A stretch of DNA of 47,229 nt, taken from NCBI GenBank assembly GCA_020431645.1, contig JAGQHW010000005.1, positions 1 through 47,229 on the forward strand, written 5' to 3'. Every line of letters begins with the position of its first letter. Within the stretch, counting starts at the first letter, position 1. The notes beneath the pieces were generated by a model. That model was not told the DNA's origin. It ran no database searches and saw only the letters and a program-made list of their open reading frames with translations. This document shows, in pieces, positions 8,312 through 16,544 of the stretch. The position numbers and the translations under genes are program-made. The stretch comes from Carnobacterium sp. (lineage in GTDB: Bacteria; Bacillota; Bacilli; Lactobacillales; Carnobacteriaceae).

Positions 8312-9393
8312 ACACCCTTTTTCTCCTTCCAATCATCAACTGATGCCATGAATTGATCAAATAGATGCGTGGCATCATGTGGTCCAGGTGCAGCATCTGG
8401 ATTAAATTGAACACTAAATGAAGGCAAATAGCGGTGTTTTATCCCTTCAATTGATCCATCGTTTAATTCAATATGAGTAACTGCTAGTACTGTTTGGTCA
8501 ATAGAATCCGAATCAACTAAAAAGCCGTGGTTTTGCGCTGTTAGATAAAAAGTCCCTGTAGCTAAATCTTTTACTGGATGATTTAGACCCCTATGTCCTA
8601 CTTTCATTTTTACAACTGTACACCCATTAGCTAACGCCATTAACTGGTGTCCTAAGCCTGTCGCAAACAAAGGTACTTTACTTTGAATAGCTTTAATCAT
8701 TGTCAAGACCGTGGGTAAATCATTAGGGTTACCAGGTCCATTAGTTAATAAAACTCCATCAGGTTCTAAGTTTAAAATAGACTCAGCTGTTGTATCATAC
8801 GGTAAGACAGTGACTTGGCAATTGCGTTTATTTAATTCCTTTAATAAACTGTGCTTTAAGCCAAAATCAATTACAATGATTGTGCGCTCATTCCCTGGGC
8901 TAACGTATGCTCTTGATGTCGATACTTGTTCGACTTGTTGAATGGGTAAAACAGTTGCTTTTAATTGATCAAAAGCATGCTTGAAATCATCATGTGCATC
9001 AACAATTGTGCCACGCATAACGCCTTTATTTTGAAGGAGATGCATCAATTTACGAGTATCCACTCCTGTAATTCCTGGGATTTTTTTATTTTTTAAAAAC
9101 TCATCTAAATTCATCTGATTATGCCAATTAGAAGGGACACGTGCAAATTCCTTAACAATGACAGCTTTACACGTTGGTTCAATCGATTCATAGTCGTTTC
9201 GATTGATTCCTGTATTTCCAATAGAAGGGTAATTAAAAACAATCATTTGTCCATTATAAGATTGATCTGTAATAATTTCTTGGTATCCTGTAACTCCGGT
9301 TGTAAACACTACTTCTCCAATAGTATCAATTAAAGAACCAAATCCTTTTCCTTTAAATAGTGACCCATCTTCTAACAGTAGTATTCGATCCAT
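8308..9393 (-). CDS. pyrAA: Carbamoyl-phosphate synthase small subunit-like protein lacking the glutaminase triad (probable pseudoenzyme)
   Basis: Homologue of the glutamine amidotransferase subunit of CPS, 361 residues, full length: N-terminal CPSase small-chain domain about 1-150 (TGYQEI, GNTGINRNDYES) and class I amidotransferase domain about 170-350. The nucleophile motif normally reads FGICLGHQ; here it is FATGLGHQ, so the catalytic Cys is Gly246 (codon GGC at 8658-8656). The normal QxHPEA motif reads QFNPDA, so the catalytic His is Asn331 and the Glu is Asp333. All three triad residues are changed while neighbouring scaffold motifs (TNGPGNP, GHRGLNHPV, QNHG, PGPHDA) are kept. Glutamine hydrolysis is therefore not expected. 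RBS AGGGAGAG precedes the ATG, and the stop overlaps the pyrAB start by four bases. Confidence 0.92.
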   Translation of the reverse strand: MDRILLLEDGSLFKGKGFGSLIDTIGEVVFTTGVTGYQEIITDQSYNGQMIVFNYPSIGNTGINRNDYESIEPTCKAVIVKEFARVPSNWHNQMNLDEFLKNKKIPGITGVDTRKLMHLLQNKGVMRGTIVDAHDDFKHAFDQLKATVLPIQQVEQVSTSRAYVSPGNERTIIVIDFGLKHSLLKELNKRNCQVTVLPYDTTAESILNLEPDGVLLTNGPGNPNDLPTVLTMIKAIQSKVPLFATGLGHQLMALANGCTVVKMKVGHRGLNHPVKDLATGTFYLTAQNHGFLVDSDSIDQTVLAVTHIELNDGSIEGIKHRYLPSFSVQFNPDAAPGPHDATHLFDQFMASVDDWKEKKGV

Positions 9394-9395
9394 AC

Positions 9396-10691
9396 TTAGC
9401 TCTCCCTTTTATAAACAACTTTTCCACCAACAATGGTCATCACTGTTGTGCCTTTCACTTTCCATCCGATAAATGGCGTATTGGTAGCCTTAGATAAAAA
9501 ATCTTTTGCTAAAAGACTGTTTTCTGTTTTTAAATCAAATAAAGAAATATCTGCTGGATAACCGACTTTAAGAACGCCAGTATGTAATCCAAAAACGGTT
9601 GCCGGTTTAACCGTTAACCAACTGACCAATTGTTCTAACGTTACTGTACCAGGCTCTACTAAATAAGTATAAAGCAAAGAAAAAGCTGTTTCACTTCCTG
9701 TGATACCAAACGGAGAGTTTTTCATTCCGCCTTTTTTTTCTTCCTCTGTATGTGGTGCATGGTCAGTCGCTATTAAATCAATTGTACCATCTAATAACCC
9801 TAAAATCAGAGCTTCTCGATCTTTTTTACTTCTCAAAGGTGGATTCATTTTATAGATACTTGTATCTGAGGGAATATCTTCTTCTGTCAGCAACAAATGA
9901 TGAGGAGTAACTTCAGCTGTTACCTTTATCCCAGCGCGCTTAGCCTCTCTTATGACTCGCACACTTTCTTTTGTTGAAACATGACAAACGTGGTAATGAG
10001 CACCGGTTGCTTCACTAATTAGGACATCTCTAGCGATCTGGCTAGCTTCTGTAATACTTAAGATACCAGGTAAGCCTAACTCTTTATTACGGGTTCCTTC
10101 GTGCATCACTCCACCAAATAACAACGAATCATCTTCTGTATGAGCAACAATGGTTGTTTTATTTTTTGCAGCTTCTACCATTGCTTGATACATCGTTCCG
10201 GCTGTTTGTACGCCTACTCCATCATTCGTGAAAGCAAATGCTCCGGCAGCTAGTAAGGCTTGTTGATCGGTTAAGTGATCACTTTTTAGCCCCATTGTTA
10301 TCGGGGCATAGTGTAAAACGTTGATTTGTGCATCTGTTCTAATTTTCTCTTGAATGGCAGTCATTTTTTCGACCGTATCCGGTTCTGGATTCACATTAGG
10401 CATCGCACAAATCGTCGTAAATCCCCCTCTTGCTGCAGCCATTGTGCCTGTTTTAATTGTTTCTTTATTAGTATAGCCAGGTTCTCTCAAATGAACGTGA
10501 ACATCAATTAATCCAGGAGTCATTAAAGCGCCTTTTGCATCGATTGTATCAATAGATAGCCCTTCTTCTTTTGAGAACAACGCTTGTTCATACCCAATAG
10601 ATTGAATAACCCCTTTATCTACTATCATTTCAATTGGTACAAATTGTCCTTTTTGATTTAATGTAACAGCATTTTTTATCCAGATTGTCAT
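9396..10691 (-). CDS. pyrC: Dihydroorotase
   Basis: Zinc amidohydrolase that interconverts carbamoyl aspartate and dihydroorotate (third step of UMP synthesis). About 431 residues. Active-site motifs are all present: HVHLREPG (metal His pair), FTNDG, AHTED, HVCHVST, EVTPHHLLL and the catalytic Asp in ATDHAPH, followed by SPFGITGSE. The start is ambiguous: GTG at 10703, ATG at 10697 and ATG at 10691 are in frame. I chose 10691 (MTIWIKN) from family length, with a GTGGATGAT ribosome-binding-like sequence before it. It follows a PyrR attenuator directly, in the place where pyrP and pyrB usually stand, and pyrAA follows after only two bases. Confidence 0.95.
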   Translation of the reverse strand: MTIWIKNAVTLNQKGQFVPIEMIVDKGVIQSIGYEQALFSKEEGLSIDTIDAKGALMTPGLIDVHVHLREPGYTNKETIKTGTMAAARGGFTTICAMPNVNPEPDTVEKMTAIQEKIRTDAQINVLHYAPITMGLKSDHLTDQQALLAAGAFAFTNDGVGVQTAGTMYQAMVEAAKNKTTIVAHTEDDSLLFGGVMHEGTRNKELGLPGILSITEASQIARDVLISEATGAHYHVCHVSTKESVRVIREAKRAGIKVTAEVTPHHLLLTEEDIPSDTSIYKMNPPLRSKKDREALILGLLDGTIDLIATDHAPHTEEEKKGGMKNSPFGITGSETAFSLLYTYLVEPGTVTLEQLVSWLTVKPATVFGLHTGVLKVGYPADISLFDLKTENSLLAKDFLSKATNTPFIGWKVKGTTVMTIVGGKVVYKRES

Positions 10692-10798
10692 AATCATCCA
10701 CACTCATCTCTTTTTTATTTTTTATTATTGGTTGCATTAATAGATTATTTCTTACTCATTTCCTTTTATTTTTCTCGTTCATTTTTAGGTAAACAAAA

Positions 10799-10903
10799 AC
10801 CCAGCAGTCTAAGAAAGACTGCTGGGTTCTATCCTTTACTACTAACGATTGGTCAAATTAGCGTAGTAAAATGAGATAGTGGCCTTTTGCGTCTCTCTGG
10901 ACT
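10799..10903 (-). promoter_or_regulatory. PyrR-dependent transcription attenuator before pyrC
   Basis: Reading the minus strand from the end of pyrR, a PyrR-binding loop AGTCCAGAGAGACG (10903-10890) is followed by a long stem-loop (about 10879-10829) and then an intrinsic terminator with the 12-bp stem ACCCAGCAGTCT/AGACTGCTGGGT (10799-10827) and a T-rich tail. The loop matches the known consensus ARUCCNGNGAGGYU except near its end (ACG for GCU/GYU). By analogy with Bacillus, UMP-bound PyrR would stabilise the loop and favour termination. The middle stem is probably the upper part of the antiterminator. Confidence 0.85.
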
Positions 10904-10920
10904 CAATTAAAGTTTCACAT

Positions 10921-11511
<591 letters not shown>

Positions 11512-11535
11512 TTACTGAACCAACATTATTTGAAA

Positions 11536-11665
11536 AGATGCCCTCTCACCTATGCTATTAGGTAAGAGGGCATCTCTGACATCACTCGTTGATGCTATCT
11601 AAACAGATAACGTCAACAAGTGATGCCTACGTGTATGCTCCTTCTTAGCCTCACAGGACTGGAGT
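11536..11665 (-). promoter_or_regulatory. PyrR-dependent transcription attenuator in the pyrR leader
   Basis: Minus-strand order: a PyrR-binding hairpin (TCCTT...AAGGA stem) whose loop AGTCCTGTGAGGCT (11660-11647) matches ARUCCNGNGAGGYU perfectly; a long stem-loop (11625-11579, arms CATCACTTGTTGACG... and its complement); then a terminator with the stem AGATGCCCTCTTACC...AGAGGGCATCT (11536-11575) followed by TTTTC. A GGCATC just before the middle stem can pair with GATGCC of the terminator's 5' arm, which would form the antiterminator. The pairing scheme is my inference from the sequence. Confidence 0.9.
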
Positions 11666-11697
11666 TAAAGGATTTCTTTCACTTGCTTCTATTCAAG

Positions 11698-11726
11698 ACT
11701 TTACCTTGTTGATTAAAAAATGTCAA
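11698..11726 (-). promoter_or_regulatory. Candidate pyr operon promoter
   Basis: Minus strand TTGACA (11726-11721, perfect -35, overlapping the rluD stop codon) and TAAAGT (11703-11698) with a 17-base spacer. It lies upstream of the PyrR-binding hairpin, as needed for an attenuated leader. The -10 is only a partial match. Confidence 0.55.
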
Positions 11727-12631
11727 CGGGTTTCTCTCAATTCAGTAAGGGTATCTTCAAACAATTTAGGCAGTGGTGCTTCAAAAGTTAAGAATTCATT
11801 TGTTTTGGGATGGTTAAATCCTAAAACACGTGCATGAAGGTATTGTCCTTTACCAGGCAGTGTTTTTCTTGGTCCATAAATAGGATCGCCAGCTAAAGGA
11901 TAGCCAATATATTTCATATGAACTCTGATTTGATGTGTTCTGCCTGTTTCTAATTTAAGAGAAACGAGCGTGAAGTCTTTAAATCGTTCAAGAACTTGGA
12001 AATGTGTAATTGCTGCACGTCCATCATCAATGATGTCTTGTTTTTTACGATCATTTTTAGAACGTCCAACAGGTGCGTCAATCGTCCCTTTATCGTGAGG
12101 AATAACGCCATGAACTAATGCATAATATTCTCTTAAAGAAGAATGGTCTTTTAACTGCGCAGCAAGATTTTCGTGTGCTAAATCATTTTTAGCTACCATT
12201 AATAACCCGCTTGTATCTTTGTCAATGCGGTGTACAATACCCGGTCTAATGGTTCCATTTATTCCTGATAAATCTTTTACATGAAACATTAAGGCATTTA
12301 CTAACGTTCCTGACTGGTGTCCTGCTGAAGGATGGACAACCATTCCTTGTGGTTTATTGATAACGAGCATATCTTCATCTTCAAAGACGATTTCAATAGG
12401 GATATCCTCTGCTTCAACATTAAGAGAAATTAATTCTGGCTCTGTAATAGCAATGACGTCACCTACTTGAACTTTATAGTTAGACTTTGCAGTATTATTG
12501 TTAACGGTCACGTCACCTTCTTTGATCCATTGCTGAACATGAGAGCGGGTAAACGTAGGAAGCAGTTCAACAACCACTTTATCCAAACGGCCACTTTCGT
12601 TTTCTATTTTAAATTGATAAGTTTGAGACAT
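11723..12631 (-). CDS. rluD: Large-subunit pseudouridine synthase, RluD family (YlyB-like)
   Basis: Isomerises specific uridines in 23S rRNA to pseudouridine. The 302-residue protein has an N-terminal S4 RNA-binding domain (about residues 12-60) and a catalytic domain with the signature HRIDKDTSGLLM, where Asp137 is the predicted nucleophile, followed by GRTHQIRVHM. It sits between lspA and pyrR, the same order as lspA-ylyB-pyrR in Bacillus. The exact target site cannot be read from sequence, so RluD is a family label. Confidence 0.93.
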   Translation of the reverse strand: MSQTYQFKIENESGRLDKVVVELLPTFTRSHVQQWIKEGDVTVNNNTAKSNYKVQVGDVIAITEPELISLNVEAEDIPIEIVFEDEDMLVINKPQGMVVHPSAGHQSGTLVNALMFHVKDLSGINGTIRPGIVHRIDKDTSGLLMVAKNDLAHENLAAQLKDHSSLREYYALVHGVIPHDKGTIDAPVGRSKNDRKKQDIIDDGRAAITHFQVLERFKDFTLVSLKLETGRTHQIRVHMKYIGYPLAGDPIYGPRKTLPGKGQYLHARVLGFNHPKTNEFLTFEAPLPKLFEDTLTELRETR

Positions 12632-12659
12632 GTAAAAACTCCTTTTTCATTATAAACTA

Positions 12660-13124
12660 CTAATATAATTTCCTTTTTTTATCTTGCTCATCTAAAAATA
12701 CATACAAAATCATTAATCCAACTCCAACAGACAATGCCATATCGGCAACATTGAAAATAGGAAAATCGATAAACTCTAAACGAATCATATCTACTACATA
12801 ACCTAGTCGAATACGATCGATGACATTTCCTATCGAGCCTGCCAAAACAAATGATAAGGATAAGGACAACAAACGGCTCTGACGACCATATTTCTGTAAG
12901 TAATAAACCACAATGACCACCACTATGGCAGTAACTATATAAAAAAACCACATTTGTCCTTCTAAAATACTCCATGCTGCACCAGTGTTTTGTAGATACA
13001 TCCACGATAAAAGAGAGGGGAAAACTTCTACCACTTCATATAAATCTATATTTGCAACGGTCAAGTACTTAGTAAATTGATCAATTCCAATAATCAAAAG
13101 AGCCAAAACATAATATAAAAACAT
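12660..13124 (-). CDS. lspA: Lipoprotein signal peptidase (signal peptidase II)
   Basis: Membrane aspartyl protease that cleaves diacylated prolipoproteins before the lipidated Cys. 154 residues with four predicted membrane helices. Family motifs are NTGAAWSI, GNVIDRIRLGYVVDMI (first catalytic Asp) and FNVADMALSVG (second catalytic Asp). It is upstream of rluD with a 28-base gap and is probably the first gene of this run. Its likely substrates include the two lipoproteins encoded at 13800-15321. Confidence 0.95.
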   Translation of the reverse strand: MFLYYVLALLIIGIDQFTKYLTVANIDLYEVVEVFPSLLSWMYLQNTGAAWSILEGQMWFFYIVTAIVVVIVVYYLQKYGRQSRLLSLSLSFVLAGSIGNVIDRIRLGYVVDMIRLEFIDFPIFNVADMALSVGVGLMILYVFLDEQDKKRKLY

Positions 13125-13233
13125 TCATAAACCTCACTTTATCACGATAGAATAGGTACATAAGAACTTTCTCTTCATTTTACATGATATCATCCATTAG
13201 GGATAGTTTTTTCTTATTTTTAAGCAATAATAG

Positions 13234-13263
13234 TTGATATTTATCTAGTATAAGGTGTATAAT
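13234..13263 (+). promoter_or_regulatory. Candidate promoter of the small orphan gene
   Basis: TTGATA (13234-13239) and a perfect TATAAT (13258-13263) with an 18-base spacer on the plus strand, 34 bases before the start of the 79-residue gene. Confidence 0.6.
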
Positions 13264-13296
13264 AATCTACGGATAAAGAAAGGAGATGATTTAAAA

Positions 13297-13536
13297 ATGA
13301 AAAAACCAATAATTGAAAAAGTTTGGTTGATTAAAGGAATGTTGTTCAAAAATGAGGATTACCAACTAGCTCTTGACTTAGAAGATAGCAAAAATCGGGT
13401 AAGTATGCGGTACATTATTATTGATACCACTTCTGTTTCGTATCACAACGAGTTAGAAATTGGTTATCACCAAGAAGACTTCTTTATCTTTAGTAACAAA
13501 GAAGATGCTAAAAAAGATTTGTATTCTATTGCATAG
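13297..13536 (+). CDS. Small protein of unknown function
   Basis: Predicted 79-residue acidic protein beginning MKKPIIEKVWL. I do not recognise the family. The start is set by AAAGGAG before ATG 13297; an in-frame ATG at 13255 overlaps the predicted -10 box and is unlikely. No signal peptide, membrane helix or Cys residue is visible. The pattern of short beta-strand-like stretches (VWLIKGML, RYIIIDTTSV, DFFIFSN) suggests a small folded cytoplasmic domain. It has its own promoter and terminator, so it is probably expressed alone. Confidence 0.75.
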   Translation: MKKPIIEKVWLIKGMLFKNEDYQLALDLEDSKNRVSMRYIIIDTTSVSYHNELEIGYHQEDFFIFSNKEDAKKDLYSIA

Positions 13537-13582
13537 GTAGACTTAGTAATTCGTCCATAAGAGTTACCGTCTACCTTTTTTA
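13535..13582 (+). terminator. Rho-independent terminator of the small orphan gene
   Basis: AGGTAGAC...GTCTACCT inverted repeat followed by a T-run. It begins at the stop codon of the 79-residue gene. The remaining stretch to 13799 holds only the promoter of the envelope operon. Confidence 0.85.
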
Positions 13583-13683
13583 AATCCCCTCCATTAAATG
13601 ATGGATGAGGATTATTTTTTTGTCCTTTTTTTACTATTTTTTTTAATATATTAAGAAATTATGATGAAAAACAAAGGTATTAT

Positions 13684-13712
13684 TTGGGAATAATCCTAAC
13701 TTTTGGTATACT
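13684..13712 (+). promoter_or_regulatory. Promoter of the envelope operon
   Basis: TTGGGA (13684-13689), a 17-base spacer and TATACT (13707-13712) with an extended -10 TGG just before it, about 90 bases upstream of the lipoprotein start. Confidence 0.65.
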
Positions 13713-13799
13713 AATCTGAGTTGTTCCTAAAGAAATAACATCTTTATTTATGCGCTTAATTTTTACTCATTTAAATTGAAAGAATAAGGAGATAAACTA

Positions 13800-14438
13800 A
13801 TGAAAAAACGTACTACAGCAGCTATTATGACTACCGCTTTATTTTTATCCGGTTGTACAACTGACGGGATTGCAGAGGCTACAAAGGACATTAAAGAATC
13901 TGAACCCATTGAAGAAGCAATCGTAGCACAATTAAATAGGGTTACTAAACAAGAAAAAGGATTGCAAGAAGCATTTGAAGCTACTTTATCCAAAGACAAA
14001 GCAGAGAAACCTTTTTCTGATAAAGAGTCAACTATTTTTAAAAATATTGATGAGCGAAAAAATTCTCTTGAGGCAATTAAGGCATCTATTGATGAATTCG
14101 ATTTAAAACAAAAAAGCTTAGTTGAAAATGATGGAACAACATTACCTGAAAAAGAAATAGATTCTTTAACAACGAGTATGAAAGAAATGAGCATCTCTCT
14201 TAACGATTATACTAAACTTTACGAGAAAAACTTAGCAGAAGAGGAAAAATACTTCCAATCTCTTGCATCAAAAGAAGCTACTTATCAGACTTTGACGGAT
14301 GGAATGGCTGCTATTAATGAGCAAGATGCTACAAATAAAGAGCAATTAAAAAAATTGAACGAACAATTTGAACAATTAAGAATTCAGCGTAAAGAGGCAC
14401 AAGAACAATTAAGTTCTTTATCAGAATCAACAAACTAA
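13800..14438 (+). CDS. YkyA-like cell-wall-associated lipoprotein
   Basis: A 212-residue predicted lipoprotein. The N-terminal signal peptide ends in a lipobox LSGC (Cys19), so the mature protein should be anchored in the outer leaflet of the cytoplasmic membrane. The rest is highly charged and helical, with heptad-like coiled-coil stretches (about residues 35-60, 85-130, 140-205) and no catalytic motif. Length and pattern resemble the YkyA (PF10368-type) putative cell-wall-binding lipoproteins; that assignment is moderate. RBS AAGGAG precedes ATG 13800. It is first in an operon with a deacetylase lipoprotein and a secreted glycosidase-like protein, which suggests an envelope role. Confidence 0.75.
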   Translation: MKKRTTAAIMTTALFLSGCTTDGIAEATKDIKESEPIEEAIVAQLNRVTKQEKGLQEAFEATLSKDKAEKPFSDKESTIFKNIDERKNSLEAIKASIDEFDLKQKSLVENDGTTLPEKEIDSLTTSMKEMSISLNDYTKLYEKNLAEEEKYFQSLASKEATYQTLTDGMAAINEQDATNKEQLKKLNEQFEQLRIQRKEAQEQLSSLSESTN

Positions 14439-14457
14439 TAATTGGAGTGATGAAAAA

Positions 14458-15321
14458 ATGAAACAAGCACTATCCATTTGTGGAGTAACCTTAATTAGCG
14501 CCTTGCTATTAAGTGCTTGCCAAACAACTAATCCAACGGCTTCTGAAACAAATTCAATGACTTCTTCTCTTACTCAAAGCAATTCGAATACAACAGACGC
14601 ATCAAGTGACAGTGCTCTAGCTACATCTGAAAAGATACTAGAAGAGGAAGAAATAAAACCAGTAGAGTATACATACAACGTTAATCCAGCTATCTTCACT
14701 ATTGAACCCCTGAATAAAGAGGACAATACAAAAGTAGCTTTATTAACTTTTGATGATGCTCCCGATACGCACGCCGTTGAGATTGCTAAAAAACTAAAAT
14801 CTATTGACGCACCTGCAGTATTCTTTGTTAATGGTATGTACATTGAATCAGAGGAAGGTAAGCAAAAGCTAAAAGACATTTATGATATGGGCTTTGAGAT
14901 TGGAAATCATTCACAAACACATGCTAACTTAAGTGAAATAACACCGGAAGAACAAAGACAAGAAATTATCAAAACAAATGAGCTAGTCTATGAAATAACC
15001 GGAGAGAAGCCTCGTTTCTTCAGAGCTCCATACGGTGTGAATACAGATGTATCTGCTCAAATCATTGAAGAAGAAAAAATGGTGTTTATGAATTGGACAT
15101 ACGGATACGATTGGGAAGCAGATTACCAAAATTCTGAAGCCTTGACGGATATCATGTTAAACACAGAGTACTTGAACGATGGTGCAAACTTATTGATGCA
15201 TGATCGATCTTGGACAAACGAAGCGACCATTGCTATTGCAGAAGGATTAAAAGAAAAAGGCTACACATTAATAGATCCAGCGCTAATCGCATCACCAGAA
15301 AGAGAGGAATCAACCCAATGA
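14458..15321 (+). CDS. Polysaccharide deacetylase lipoprotein (NodB domain)
   Basis: Predicted membrane-anchored carbohydrate esterase 4 family deacetylase, 287 residues. The signal peptide ends in lipobox LSAC (Cys21), followed by a Ser/Thr-rich linker to about residue 60. All NodB motifs are visible: TFDDAP (Asp99, Asp100), NHSQTH (metal ligands His151 and His155), RAPYG (189-193), DWE (218-220) and LLMHD (His248). The third position of motif 1 is Ala rather than the common Gly. Likely substrates are N-acetylated peptidoglycan or another wall glycan, removing acetyl groups; the exact substrate is not readable. The stop overlaps the start of the next gene (ATGA). Confidence 0.92.
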   Translation: MKQALSICGVTLISALLLSACQTTNPTASETNSMTSSLTQSNSNTTDASSDSALATSEKILEEEEIKPVEYTYNVNPAIFTIEPLNKEDNTKVALLTFDDAPDTHAVEIAKKLKSIDAPAVFFVNGMYIESEEGKQKLKDIYDMGFEIGNHSQTHANLSEITPEEQRQEIIKTNELVYEITGEKPRFFRAPYGVNTDVSAQIIEEEKMVFMNWTYGYDWEADYQNSEALTDIMLNTEYLNDGANLLMHDRSWTNEATIAIAEGLKEKGYTLIDPALIASPEREESTQ

Positions 15322-16532
15322 TAACGACTAAAAAACTGACAAACAGCGTGTTGCTAAGCTTCTTACTTTTTACTGCTTTTCCATTAACAACACAAGCAGA
15401 AGAGCCTACTAAAGACCAACCTATCGAAGTCAATGATCAACCTCTTTTAAGTATCCCTAAAAAATTCCCTGCACAATTTGCTTATGATAGTGGAATTACT
15501 ATTGCTTATCCTGAAAACGGCGTCAAAGGAGTCTATTTAACAGCCTATTCTGCTGGTGCACCAAAAAGAATGGCTGAACTATCTGAATTCGTCACCTCAA
15601 GTGGTTTAAATGCGATGGTTATCGATATAAAAGATGATGTTGGTCATTTGACTACAGATGTAAAATCTGATAATGAAATGATTCAAAAAAGCACTCAAAA
15701 TTATATTGCTGATCCAGACTCAATGATGACTAATTTAGAAAAAAATCAAATTTATCCGATTGCTCGAGTCGTCGTTTTCAAAGATACTTTACTTGCAGAA
15801 GCAAAACCAGAATTATCTTTCAAGCGTCCTGATGGGAGTGTTTGGAAAAATAGTAACGGAGATGCTTTTGTAAATCCCTTCTCAAAAGATGTCTGGGAAT
15901 ACAATGTTGAAGTAGCTAAACAAGCCGCTAAAATGGGCTTTAAAGAAATACAATTTGATTATGTTCGTTTCCCAGAAGGTTTTGAAACGCAAAGCGATAG
16001 TTTAAGTTACACTCGCGGTGATTATCAAGATAGCGAATTAGACGAAGTACAACAGCGTGTTGCTGCTGTAACAGATTTCGTTAAATATGCACGTGAAGAG
16101 TTACGTCCATATGGTGTTGAAGTCTCTGTAGATATCTTTGGTTACGCTGCTACTGTTCCAGAAGCTCCAGGAATTGGACAAAACTTTGGTAAAATTTCCG
16201 AAAACGTTGATGTTATTTCTTCTATGATTTACCCTAGTCACTGGGGTTCTTATTTCGGAATTGCAAAACCTGACCTAGAGCCTTATAAATTAGTTCAAGA
16301 ATATATGAAAGTTGAAAATGAGTTGTTAGGCTCATTAGAAACACCACCTAAATCAAGACCTTGGCTACAAGACTTTACAGCTTCTTATCTTGGTGCTGGT
16401 AACTACATTAATTATGGAGCGCCTCAAGTATCTGATCAGATTAAGGCTTTACACGAAGCCGGAATTGAAGAGTTTCTTTTATGGGATGCTAATAACAGTT
16501 ATACGCCAGGTGTAGAGTATAACTTAAAATAA
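15318..16532 (+). CDS. Secreted putative glycoside hydrolase (DUF4015 type)
   Basis: A 404-residue secreted protein with a signal peptide ending near TTQA-EE and a TIM-barrel-like domain typical of the DUF4015/putative glycosyl hydrolase family. Visible hallmarks are VKGVYLTAYSAG, MVIDIKDDVGH, YPIARVVVFKD, EIQFDYVRFPEG, VSVDIFGY, SSMIYPSHW and EFLLWDANNSY. The Asp in IQFDYVRFP and other conserved acidic residues are candidate catalytic groups. The start at 15318 overlaps the deacetylase stop by four bases; a longer in-frame ORF from 15210 lies inside the deacetylase gene and would hide the signal peptide. Substrate unknown; coupling with a deacetylase suggests action on a wall or surface polysaccharide. 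Confidence 0.87.
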   Translation: MITTKKLTNSVLLSFLLFTAFPLTTQAEEPTKDQPIEVNDQPLLSIPKKFPAQFAYDSGITIAYPENGVKGVYLTAYSAGAPKRMAELSEFVTSSGLNAMVIDIKDDVGHLTTDVKSDNEMIQKSTQNYIADPDSMMTNLEKNQIYPIARVVVFKDTLLAEAKPELSFKRPDGSVWKNSNGDAFVNPFSKDVWEYNVEVAKQAAKMGFKEIQFDYVRFPEGFETQSDSLSYTRGDYQDSELDEVQQRVAAVTDFVKYAREELRPYGVEVSVDIFGYAATVPEAPGIGQNFGKISENVDVISSMIYPSHWGSYFGIAKPDLEPYKLVQEYMKVENELLGSLETPPKSRPWLQDFTASYLGAGNYINYGAPQVSDQIKALHEAGIEEFLLWDANNSYTPGVEYNLK

Positions 16533-16544
16533 AACCGTTCAACC

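Noticed and set aside
8309-8332. Longer N-terminus for PyrAB starting at 8332
   Set aside because: The extension MEGEKGC covers the ribosome binding site and lies in the end of pyrAA; ATG 8311 fits the family N-terminus.
5141-9393. pyrAA/pyrAB as ordinary frameshifted pseudogenes or as a sequencing artefact
   Set aside because: Both frames are uninterrupted over more than 1400 codons and keep ribosome binding sites, start/stop coupling and scaffold motifs. The changes are amino-acid replacements at functional sites, each checked on the codon.
12688-13005. 105-residue minus-strand open frame inside lspA
   Set aside because: Out-of-frame shadow of lspA, with Cys- and aromatic-rich composition unlike a real protein.
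13763-14194. 143-residue minus-strand open frame
   Set aside because: Antisense to the YkyA-like lipoprotein gene, Ser/Phe-rich and without a ribosome binding site.
15210-15317. Longer N-terminus for the DUF4015 protein
   Set aside because: It lies inside the deacetylase gene, is highly basic and would bury the signal peptide; ATG 15318 with ATGA overlap is better.
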